11,678 nt of DNA, taken from NCBI GenBank assembly GCA_030024065.1, contig JASEIE010000095.1, positions 1-11,678 on the forward strand. Direction: 5' to 3'. Positions 6,217 to 11,620 of the stretch are shown here, one piece after another (the stretch's first letter is position 1; every line of letters begins with the position of its first letter). Origin of the DNA: Thermodesulfobacteriota bacterium. GTDB lineage: Bacteria; Desulfobacterota; BSN033; UBA1163. The notes beneath the pieces are model-generated. The model saw only the letters and a list, made by a program, of their open reading frames with translations. It did not search any database and was not told the DNA's origin. A program made the position numbers and the translations under genes.

Positions 6217-7560
6217 ATGGACAAGAAAGTGATCCTAATCGTTGAGGATGATCCCAATGTTGGGGAGAGCCTGCGCCTCCTCTTCAAAAAGAAGGGCTAT
6301 ACCATTCTTCTTGCCACAAACGGGAAGGAGGCCCTTCATCTTTTCCGCCAGGAGATGGTCGATCTGGTGATCACAGATGTGGTCATGCCGAAAATGGATG
6401 GGATTGCGCTCCTGGAGGCGGCGAAGGCCCTGAGACCGGAGACAGAGGTGATCGTCATCTCTGCTCAGGGGACAGTTGAAAAAGCGGTCCAGGCCATGAA
6501 GTTAGGCGCTTTCGATTTCATCGAAAAACCGATCAACCCCAGGGTCATCTCTCTCCTGGCGGAGAGGGCTCTGGAGAAACAGACCCTGATCCTTCAGAAC
6601 CGGGATCTACGCTCTCAACTGAAAGATAAGTTCCATTTTAAAAATATCATCGGAAGAAGTGAGAAGATGGTCAAAATCTTCGAACTCATCCACCATATCG
6701 CTCCTTACGACAGTTCTGTCCTCATCACGGGCGAAAGCGGTACGGGAAAGGAGCTGATTGCCAATGCGATCCATTACAACAGTCCCCGGGCAACGGCCCC
6801 TTTCATCAAGGTGAGTTGCGCTTCTTTAAGCGAGGGGATCATTGAAAGTGAGCTCTTCGGCCATGAGAGAGGGGCCTTTACCGGAGCGATCGCCTCGAGA
6901 AAGGGTCGATTTGAAATGGCCCACCTTGGGACTCTTTTCCTGGACGAGGTGGAAGATATTCCCCTTTCCACTCAGATCAAACTGTTGAGGGTTCTCCAGG
7001 AGGGAGAATTTGAGAGGGTGGGGGGGAATAAAACCATTAAGGTTAATATCCGCATCATTGCAGCAAGCAACCGGGGTCTGCAGGAGGCGGTCAGGAACAG
7101 CACCTTTCGAGAAGACCTCTATTACCGCCTCAATGTGGTCAATATCAAGCTTCCACCGCTGAGGGAGCGCAAGGAAGATATTTCATTTCTGGCCCATTTT
7201 TTCATTGAGAAGTTCAATAAAAAATATGGTATGAAGGTGAAGGGCGTCTCCCAGAGAGCGATGAACCTTCTTATGGACTTTGTCTGGAGCGGAAATGTGA
7301 GGGAATTAGAAAATACGATTGAATCCGCTCTGGTCATCAATAGCCCGGAGGTGCTGGATATTCACCATCTTCCCCAGGAGATCAGTGATTCCAAGGAGGA
7401 GCCTGGAGCGATTTCCTTTAAGATCGGGACTCTTCTTGAAGAAGTAGAGAGGGAGATGGTGATCCGGACCCTGAAGGCAGCAAAAGGGAATAAGCGGAAG
7501 GCCGCCCGGTTATTGGGAATTAATGTACGAACGATCCACCGCAAATTGGGAGAAATGTAA
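6217..7560 (+). CDS. NtrC-family sigma-54-dependent response regulator (complete)
   Basis: Transcriptional activator of 447 residues with all three NtrC domains. The receiver (about 4-120) has E10/D11/D12, phospho-acceptor D54, S82 and K104. The AAA+ domain (about 143-375) has Walker A GESGTGKE (172-179), GAFTGA (219-224), GTLFLDE, FREDLYYRLNVV and SGNVRELENTIESA. The C-terminal Fis-type helix-turn-helix (about 408-447) reads TLKAAKGNKRKAARLLGIN. The gene follows the soluble PAS kinase, its likely phosphodonor. AGAGG ends 2 nt before the ATG, which is close, but no other start is supported. A palindromic activator-like site and a -24/-12 promoter lie just downstream, so the receiver/lipoprotein genes are its most obvious local target (inference). 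Confidence 0.96.
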   Translation: MDKKVILIVEDDPNVGESLRLLFKKKGYTILLATNGKEALHLFRQEMVDLVITDVVMPKMDGIALLEAAKALRPETEVIVISAQGTVEKAVQAMKLGAFDFIEKPINPRVISLLAERALEKQTLILQNRDLRSQLKDKFHFKNIIGRSEKMVKIFELIHHIAPYDSSVLITGESGTGKELIANAIHYNSPRATAPFIKVSCASLSEGIIESELFGHERGAFTGAIASRKGRFEMAHLGTLFLDEVEDIPLSTQIKLLRVLQEGEFERVGGNKTIKVNIRIIAASNRGLQEAVRNSTFREDLYYRLNVVNIKLPPLRERKEDISFLAHFFIEKFNKKYGMKVKGVSQRAMNLLMDFVWSGNVRELENTIESALVINSPEVLDIHHLPQEISDSKEEPGAISFKIGTLLEEVEREMVIRTLKAAKGNKRKAARLLGINVRTIHRKLGEM

Positions 7561-7654
7561 TACTTTAACTGTTTGAAATGGAATAGCATTCGTCCCCCCG
7601 CCAAAGATGTTTCCAAAATCTCCATCACTTTAAAAAGAGAATAGGGAAAGAAAG

Positions 7655-7671
7655 TGCGACAAAAAGTCGCA
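7655..7671. promoter_or_regulatory. Palindromic upstream activator-like site TGCGAC-N5-GTCGCA
   Basis: Perfect 6-bp dyad separated by five A residues. A further copy of one arm plus its A-tract, TTTTGTCGC, occurs inverted at 7703-7711. The dyad centre lies about 220 bp upstream of the start predicted from the sigma-54 promoter at 7856-7871, within the usual range for enhancer-binding proteins. The Fis-type HTH of the regulator encoded immediately upstream is a plausible ligand. The site is followed by A-rich sequence instead of a U-tract, so it is not a terminator. Confidence 0.5.
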
Positions 7672-7762
7672 TTAGTGAAAAAAGGTCTTTGAAAGAATGG
7701 CATTTTGTCGCTTCTTGATGGGAAAAGAGTGCTATTCCCCCCCCCTTTTTTTAGTTCCCTGG

Positions 7763-7804
7763 AATGGTTAAGGGTCTCAAGCAAAAGACAAATTTGTAAC
7801 CATT
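7763..7804. promoter_or_regulatory. Inverted repeat AATGGTTA…TAACCATT
   Basis: Perfect 8-bp arms (7763-7770 and 7797-7804) separated by 26 bp, lying between the activator-like palindrome and the sigma-54 promoter. This could be a looping or operator element, or chance. No further evidence. Confidence 0.25.
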
Positions 7805-7807
7805 TAA

Positions 7808-7820
7808 AATCATTCAATTA
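7808..7820 (+). promoter_or_regulatory. IHF-like site upstream of the sigma-54 promoter
   Basis: AATCATTCAATTA matches the IHF consensus WATCAANNNNTTR with one mismatch. It sits about 36 bp upstream of the -24 element, between the activator palindrome and the promoter, the classic position for a DNA bend in sigma-54 systems. The region is AT-rich, so a chance match is possible. Confidence 0.4.
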
Positions 7821-7855
7821 TTAGAATGCTCGACCCCAAAGATTTTGGAAAAAGT

Positions 7856-7871
7856 TGGCACGAAAATTGAT
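7856..7871 (+). promoter_or_regulatory. Sigma-54 (-24/-12) promoter of the receiver/lipoprotein pair
   Basis: TGGCACGAAAATTGAT matches TGGCACG-N4-TTGCW at every defined position except the C of the -12 GC doublet, which is A. The spacing is exact. Transcription would begin near 7882, so the upstream TTG at 7845 would not be in the mRNA and the gene must begin at ATG 7887 or GTG 7899. Confidence 0.6.
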
Positions 7872-7886
7872 ATTAACACCCTTGTT

Positions 7887-8321
7887 ATGAAGGAACGGGT
7901 GAAATGGGCCTTTATTCTTGATAAAGACGAGTTTGTGCGACTCAGTCTGAATAAGATCTTAAAAAAGTATGGTTTTCAGGTTGAGGAGATTGAAGATATA
8001 TCAGAATTGGAGAAGAGGAAAAAGGATGTCAAGGGAGGAATGATCTTAGCCGATTTAGAGATGGAAGCCCTGGAAAGATGGCTTCCTCTTCTGAGGAAAT
8101 GGAATGATCGTTTCATCCTGATGAGCCCTTTGGTAACCGATGAACTCATCCAATGTCTTAAACAGACAGGTATTCACCGTATCATCAAAAAACCTGTTGA
8201 GCCAAGACGGTTGAGAAGGGTCATCCGGGAGATTTCTTTCCCCGACGAAGTGAAGTTCTCTTCGTCGGTAAAAGAGAGGGAGGGTTCCCGATCCAAACAG
8301 AAAGGTGGTGAAGACAGATGA
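7887..8321 (+). CDS. Stand-alone receiver-domain protein with Lys in the acidic pocket
   Basis: CheY-like receiver of 144 residues with no output domain. From ATG 7887 it begins KWAFILDKDEF, with D12 conserved. Phospho-acceptor D56 lies in ILADLEM, S80 in LMSPL, and K102 in IKKP. Aligned with CheY or the neighbouring NtrC, the second pocket acid (CheY D13) is K13. A charged tail of about 25 residues (KEREGSRSKQKGGEDR region) follows the fold. The sigma-54 promoter at 7856-7871 excludes the upstream TTG. ATG 7887 lacks a Shine-Dalgarno, whereas GTG 7899 has AAGGA 4 nt upstream, so the true start may be 7899. The stop overlaps the lipoprotein start as ATGA. It may be a phosphate sink, a switch protein or a phosphorylation-independent signal. 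Confidence 0.82.
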   Translation: MKERVKWAFILDKDEFVRLSLNKILKKYGFQVEEIEDISELEKRKKDVKGGMILADLEMEALERWLPLLRKWNDRFILMSPLVTDELIQCLKQTGIHRIIKKPVEPRRLRRVIREISFPDEVKFSSSVKEREGSRSKQKGGEDR

Positions 8322-8524
8322 GGAAGTGGATTTTGCTCTTATTCGCGTTGGTTCTGGTTATTAATTTAGCCGCCATGGGGATTGGATGTAAAGCTAAAAC
8401 TCCGGAGAAACCAGCGGTCAAAGAAGCACCAAAGCCTGCTGAAGCTCCTCCGGCAGCTCCTCCAGCGGAGAAACCGGCAGAGAAACCAGCTGCGAAACCT
8501 GCTGAAGCTCCAAAAAAGAAGTAA
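8318..8524 (+). CDS. Small Pro/Ala/Lys-rich lipoprotein
   Basis: Peptide of 68 residues. It has a basic start (MRKW), a hydrophobic segment (5-22) and Cys24 in the context MGIGC, fitting a signal-peptidase-II site although Gly at -3 is not the usual Leu or Val. The mature part is about 44 residues, almost only P, A, E and K with recurrent EKPA/AKPAE/APPA units, ending in KKK. It is probably an unstructured, periplasm-facing tether. Translation is coupled to the receiver gene by a 4-nt overlap, with AAGGTGG about 9 nt upstream of the ATG. A palindromic repeat begins directly after the stop codon, so the present C-terminus could be the result of repeat insertion. No family recognised. Confidence 0.75.
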   Translation: MRKWILLLFALVLVINLAAMGIGCKAKTPEKPAVKEAPKPAEAPPAAPPAEKPAEKPAAKPAEAPKKK

Positions 8525-8621
8525 ACCCCGTTAGAAATTCCAGCGGGGCATTAAACCCCGCCGGAATTATTCTGAAATATAACCCCGCTGCAGAGCAGCA
8601 GGGCATTATTTCTAACGGGGT
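8525..8621. repeat. Nested palindromic repeat with three stems
   Basis: A perfect 14-bp outer stem (8525-8538 with 8608-8621, ACCCCGTTAGAAAT) encloses two hairpins. TTCCAGCGGGG (8538-8548) pairs with 8556-8566 with one mismatch, and CCCCGCTGC (8583-8591) pairs with 8595-8603 with one mismatch around AGA. The single strand would fold as a three-way junction. Conceptual translation gives the 'PVRNNALLL' signature that I associate with dispersed intergenic repeats (recollection, not searched). It starts one base after the lipoprotein stop codon. It forms the first part of the 380-bp non-coding stretch before kamA. Confidence 0.7.
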
Positions 8622-8677
8622 AAATGGGGTCATCGGCTTGGTGATAACAGTGGAGGGGTTTATTCTCATGGTGAAGC

Positions 8678-8712
8678 GTTGGCGCCCCCTCGCTTGCAGA
8701 GGGGACGCCAAC
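8678..8712. repeat. REP-like hairpin GTTGGCG…CGCCAAC
   Basis: Arms of 14 nt (8678-8691 and 8699-8712) pair with one mismatch around the 7-nt loop GCTTGCA. No U-tract follows, so termination is unlikely. It resembles a second family of short dispersed palindromes. It lies between the nested repeat and the kamA leader. Confidence 0.6.
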
Positions 8713-8795
8713 CCAAATTGATTCATCTATTAAAAGAGAGGAAGAGATCATTCGACATCAACGAAAAAAGAAGAAAAGGTGCATGCCTGCTTTCC

Positions 8796-8819
8796 AGGAA
8801 AGAGGGCGCTTTCTTTTTT
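8796..8819 (+). terminator. Weak terminator-like hairpin upstream of kamA
   Basis: AGGAAAG (8796-8802) pairs with CTTTCTT (8809-8815), including one G-U, around AGGGCG, and six T residues (8814-8819) overlap and follow the stem. The stem is AT-rich. It could end transcription from the receiver/lipoprotein genes or attenuate read-through into kamA. Confidence 0.35.
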
Positions 8820-8826
8820 GGGAGGG

Positions 8827-8854
8827 GGAGGTATCGCATGACATCTCCTTTTTT
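8827..8854 (+). terminator. Second terminator-like hairpin upstream of kamA
   Basis: GGAGGT (8827-8832) pairs with ATCTCC (8843-8848), including one G-U, around a 10-nt loop, and TTTTTT follows directly (8849-8854). With the hairpin 12 nt upstream it makes a tandem pair 50 nt before the kamA start. No clear promoter for kamA was found between it and the gene. Confidence 0.4.
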
Positions 8855-8894
8855 ATTTCCAAAGAAACTGAGCCCCGCCGGCAGGGATGCGGGA

Positions 8895-8899
8895 AGGAG
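8895..8899 (+). promoter_or_regulatory. Ribosome binding site deciding the kamA start
   Basis: AGGAG within GGGAAGGAG, 5 nt before ATG 8905. The in-frame ATG at 8887 lies upstream of this site and has no comparable Shine-Dalgarno, so 8905 is chosen. Confidence 0.75.
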
Positions 8900-8904
8900 T
8901 GAAG

Positions 8905-10188
8905 ATGGAGCCTGCCTCAGACTCTAATTTATCTGTCCCGCCGAGAAGAATCGAGAGGTCTTTACAGCCTGGATTATTTCCCATTTCAGAAGAAGAGAAA
9001 GGAATCGTTGAGACAAAGGAGACCGTCCCCCTATTCTGGAAGAAGGTTTCAGAGAGAGAATGGAATGACTGGAGATGGCAACTCCGGCATCGGATTACCA
9101 CTTTAGACCAGTTGAAGGAGATCATCGAATTGACATCGGAGGAGATCGAGGGAATTAAATATTCAAAAGGAAGGTTGGCCCTGGCCGTCACCCCTTACTT
9201 TGTCGGCCTGATGGACCCGGCCAATCCAAACTGCCCCATCCGGAGGCAGGCGATTCCCAGGATCGAGGAGCGACACCTCTCCAAGAACGATATGGTCGAT
9301 CCCTGCGGAGAGGATAAAGACTCTCCTCTGCCGGGCCTTGTCCACCGTTACCCGGATCGAGTGCTCCTGCTCGTCACCGATCAATGCGCTGTCTATTGCC
9401 GGTATTGTACCCGGAGGCGATTGGTGGGATGCACGGAGCAATCCATCACACAGGGAAATTTTGAGGAGGTCCTCAAATATTTAAAGAGCCATCGCAAGGT
9501 TCGAGATGTCCTTCTCTCCGGGGGGGATCCCCTCCTCCTGGAAAATGAGAGGCTGGAAGAGATCTTGAGTCGCTTGAGGACAATCCCCCATATTGAACTT
9601 CTTCGAATCGGGACGAGGGTTCCGGTGACCCTTCCCCAGAGGATCACCAGTGGGTTGGTGAAGATGTTGAAGAAGTACCATCCCATTATGATGTCCATCC
9701 ATTTCACCCATCCCAAGGAGATCACCGATGCCGTGAGGAAGGCCTGCAATGATCTGGCAGACGGGGGGATTCCTCTGGGAAGCCAGACCGTTCTTCTCAA
9801 GGGGATCAATGATAAACCCAATATCATGAAGAAGCTGGTTCATGAGCTCCTGAAGATCCGGGTCCGGCCTTATTATATCTATCAATGTGATCTGGCCACC
9901 GGGACGGAACATTTCAGGACCTCCATCGCCACAGGGATTCAGATCATAGAGAAACTCCGCGGTTACACCACGGGTTATGCGATTCCCACTTATGTGGTGG
10001 ATGCGCCAGGCGGAGGAGGGAAGATCCCTGTCGAGCCTGCCTATCTGGTCTCGAGAGGAAAAGGAAAGGTCGTTTTGAGAAATTATGAAGGGAAGATTTA
10101 CGAATATCCGGAGCCGAATATCATCGAGTTCAAGAAGACGAGGTTCAACGGGGAGGAAAAGGTCGCGACGAAGAGAGTGATGGCATAG
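8905..10188 (+). CDS. kamA: Lysine 2,3-aminomutase (KamA-family radical SAM enzyme)
   Basis: Cytosolic radical SAM, PLP-dependent enzyme that interconverts L-lysine and beta-lysine (3,6-diaminohexanoate). It has 427 residues from the chosen start; the C. subterminale enzyme has 416. The cluster motif CAVYCRYC has C161, C165 and C168 binding the 4Fe-4S cluster. GGDPL (206-210) is the SAM-contact region, and DAPGGGGK (366-373) carries PLP lysine K373. The two aspartates that hold the substrate's epsilon-amino group are present (D329 in YQCDLATG, D366), which favours true lysine aminomutase over glutamate 2,3-aminomutase or EpmB. The core starts near WNDWRWQLRHRI (53-64) after an N-terminal extension of about 50 residues. 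The next gene encodes an ATP-grasp ligase rather than the AblB acetyltransferase of the osmolyte pathway, so beta-lysine may be ligated to something (inference). Confidence 0.93.
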   Translation: MEPASDSNLSVPPRRIERSLQPGLFPISEEEKGIVETKETVPLFWKKVSEREWNDWRWQLRHRITTLDQLKEIIELTSEEIEGIKYSKGRLALAVTPYFVGLMDPANPNCPIRRQAIPRIEERHLSKNDMVDPCGEDKDSPLPGLVHRYPDRVLLLVTDQCAVYCRYCTRRRLVGCTEQSITQGNFEEVLKYLKSHRKVRDVLLSGGDPLLLENERLEEILSRLRTIPHIELLRIGTRVPVTLPQRITSGLVKMLKKYHPIMMSIHFTHPKEITDAVRKACNDLADGGIPLGSQTVLLKGINDKPNIMKKLVHELLKIRVRPYYIYQCDLATGTEHFRTSIATGIQIIEKLRGYTTGYAIPTYVVDAPGGGGKIPVEPAYLVSRGKGKVVLRNYEGKIYEYPEPNIIEFKKTRFNGEEKVATKRVMA

Positions 10189-10217
10189 CCCTGAACCACG
10201 TTGGGTTCAGGGCTATG
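10184..10217 (+). other. Perfect 14-bp hairpin between kamA and the ATP-grasp gene
   Basis: CATAGCCCTGAACC (10184-10197) and its exact complement (10204-10217) flank the 6-nt loop ACGTTG. The left arm contains the kamA stop codon TAG (10186-10188). The right arm ends 3 nt before the AGGAAGGGAG ribosome-binding region of the next gene. There is no U-tract, so it is not an ordinary terminator. It could stabilise or process the mRNA or set the relative expression of the two genes. Confidence 0.7.
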
Positions 10218-10230
10218 GAAAGGAAGGGAG

Positions 10231-11262
10231 ATGGAAAGGCCTGAATTGAAAGTGGCTATCCTCTACAACCTCCTTGAACGGCTCCAGAAAGGGGAGGAGA
10301 AGGATATCCTTGCAGAGGATGCCATCATCGAGGAGATCGGCGCCGTCGAAGAGGCGGTTTGCTCTCTTGGACATCGATGTTTTGTGATGGCCGTTCGCAA
10401 TGAGATCCATCCCGTCATTCACTGGTTGAAGGAGATTCAACCTGATGTCGTCTTCAACCTGTGTGAGAGTGTGTATGGGAATGCCTGTCTGGAGATGAAC
10501 ATCCCCGCGCTGTTGGACCTCTTTCGGATTCCCTATACGGGATCTTCCCCTCTGACCCTGGGATTGTGCCAGGATAAAGGGAAGGTGAAGGATATTCTTT
10601 CCTCTCAGGGTATCCTCACCCCCCGATATAAAACCTTCGATCGTGAGGTCGGATCCCTGAAGGGGAATATCTTTCCGATCATCGTCAAGCCCCTTCACGA
10701 GGACGGAAGTCTCGGGATTTCAAAGGAGAGTGTGGTCCATAACGATGAGGCCCTGAACAGACGGATCCAGTATGTGATCGGAAAGTATCATCAACCCGCC
10801 CTGGTGGAGGAGTACATTGAGGGCAGGGAATTGAATGTGGGTTTGATGGAGACCAATGGAAAGGTGGAAGTCCTTCCCATCTCCGAGATCGACTATTCTG
10901 AGTTCCCGGAAGAGGTGCCCCGAATCTGCGGCTATGAAGCAAAGTGGGTGCCGGAGAGCATCGAATATCAAAAGTCCAAGCCGATCTGTCCCGCCCCCCT
11001 GGAATGGGTGATGAAGAGGAGGGTGGAATATATAGCCATCAGAGCCTTTAAGCTTTTTGGTTGTCGGGACTATGCTCGTGTGGATATGCGTATCGATCGG
11101 GACGGAAAGATTTATGTGCTGGAAGTCAATCCCAACCCGGATATCTCACCCCAATCCGGAATGGCCAGAGCCATCAAAGTTCAGGGTCTGGCCTATTCCG
11201 AATTTATTAGAAATGTGCTTGAGAAGGCGCTTGGCAGAAGAGATGGGGAGATAAGGAGATAG
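10231..11262 (+). CDS. ATP-grasp ligase of the D-alanine-D-alanine ligase superfamily (second copy)
   Basis: Predicted ATP-dependent carboxylate-amine ligase of 343 residues. It shows IPALLDLFRIPYTGSSPLTL (91-110), LCQDKGKVKDIL, ATP-site K153 (IIVKPLHEDGS), LVEEYIEGRELNVG (191-204) and a Ddl-like GYEAKW (234-239). Mg2+ ligands are D285, E298 and N300 in RVDMR and VLEVNPNPDISP. The N-terminal GGxSxE motif of Ddl is absent (VAILYNLLERL), and the loop EDGSLG replaces EGSSxG, so it differs from both Ddl and the copy at 3990. ATG 10231 is chosen because AGGAAGGGAG lies just before it and the upstream TTG 10201 sits in a hairpin loop. It follows kamA by 42 nt and is probably cotranscribed. A ligase using beta-lysine is a plausible but unproven role. 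Confidence 0.9.
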   Translation: MERPELKVAILYNLLERLQKGEEKDILAEDAIIEEIGAVEEAVCSLGHRCFVMAVRNEIHPVIHWLKEIQPDVVFNLCESVYGNACLEMNIPALLDLFRIPYTGSSPLTLGLCQDKGKVKDILSSQGILTPRYKTFDREVGSLKGNIFPIIVKPLHEDGSLGISKESVVHNDEALNRRIQYVIGKYHQPALVEEYIEGRELNVGLMETNGKVEVLPISEIDYSEFPEEVPRICGYEAKWVPESIEYQKSKPICPAPLEWVMKRRVEYIAIRAFKLFGCRDYARVDMRIDRDGKIYVLEVNPNPDISPQSGMARAIKVQGLAYSEFIRNVLEKALGRRDGEIRR

Positions 11263-11607
11263 GGGGATAGGGAGATTAATTCAAACAAACACATGATGAA
11301 TGATTTCCTTACTTGGCGGTGCCGAAAAAGCAGGTTTTAGGTTTCGAAAAATCCAAAATTCCATAATGGGAATTCAAAATATATACAGCGACTTAAATCA
11401 TAGCAAAGGACGTCATTCCTGCGAAAGCAGGAATCCAGGAAAACACTGGATTCCGGGTCAAGCCCGGAATGACAAACCACATAAGACTTCTGTCGTCATG
11501 TATAAAATTATTATCGATTTAAGTAGAATTCGGTAGCATAAGTGTTTAATCACACCCCATGCGTTACTCTCTTTCCCCCCATCACCCCATCTCCCTATCC
11601 CCCTATC
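11258..11607. repeat. MITE-like repeat block bounded by 19-bp inverted repeats
   Basis: GATAGGGGGATAGGGAGAT (11258-11276) recurs as its exact complement at 11589-11607, enclosing about 310 bp with no convincing gene. The left arm overlaps the last codons and stop of the ATP-grasp gene. Inside are a small palindrome (AATTCC/GGAATT near 11355-11380), the palindrome at 11412-11473 and AT-rich sequence. This covers nearly all of the 358-bp spacer after the ATP-grasp gene. The purine-rich arms are simple in sequence, so they may be related repeats and not transposon ends. Confidence 0.5.
11412..11473. repeat. Dispersed palindromic repeat with alternative stems
   Basis: Outer arms GTCATTCC/GGAATGAC (11412-11419/11466-11473). 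Inside, ATTCCTGC-GAAA-GCAGGAAT (11415-11434) and ATTCCGGG…CCCGGAAT (11450-11470) form perfect 8-bp hairpins, while GGAATCCAG/CTGGATTCC (11430-11438/11446-11454) is a perfect 9-bp stem that competes with both. One frame reads CESRNPG…WIPGQARND, a signature I recall from very common intergenic repeats in Proteobacteria. No function can be assigned. Confidence 0.75.
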
Positions 11608-11620
11608 CATTGTTAGAATT

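Noticed and set aside
7699..7711. A second -24/-12-like sequence, TGGCATTTTGTCGC
   Set aside because: The distance between the GG and GC doublets is one base too short for sigma-54; the element at 7856-7871 has exact spacing.
7720..7755. Terminator after the NtrC gene (GGGAA…TTCCC then C-run and T-run)
   Set aside because: The 5-bp stem is separated from the T-tract by several C residues, so it is too weak to annotate.
7362..7817. Minus-strand open frame of 151 codons
   Set aside because: It is antisense to the well-supported NtrC gene and to the regulatory spacer and has no recognisable domain.
7845..7886. Upstream TTG start for the receiver gene
   Set aside because: It would place the -24/-12 promoter inside the coding sequence and has no Shine-Dalgarno; the added residues precede the receiver fold.
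8887..8904. Upstream ATG start for kamA
   Set aside because: The strong AGGAG at 8895-8899 serves ATG 8905 and lies inside the longer version.
8525..8904. Lysine riboswitch upstream of kamA
   Set aside because: The spacer is explained by palindromic repeats and simple hairpins; I could not identify the five-helix lysine-riboswitch architecture.
8679..8927. Open frame of about 80 codons across the kamA leader
   Set aside because: It is composed of a palindromic repeat, terminator-like hairpins and an overlap with kamA; no recognisable protein.
10201..10230. TTG start for the second ATP-grasp gene
   Set aside because: It lies in the loop of the 10184-10217 hairpin, and ATG 10231 has a good purine-rich ribosome binding site.
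11300..11536. Open frame of 78 codons containing CESRNPG…WIPGQARND
   Set aside because: This is the translation of a dispersed palindromic repeat, not a gene.
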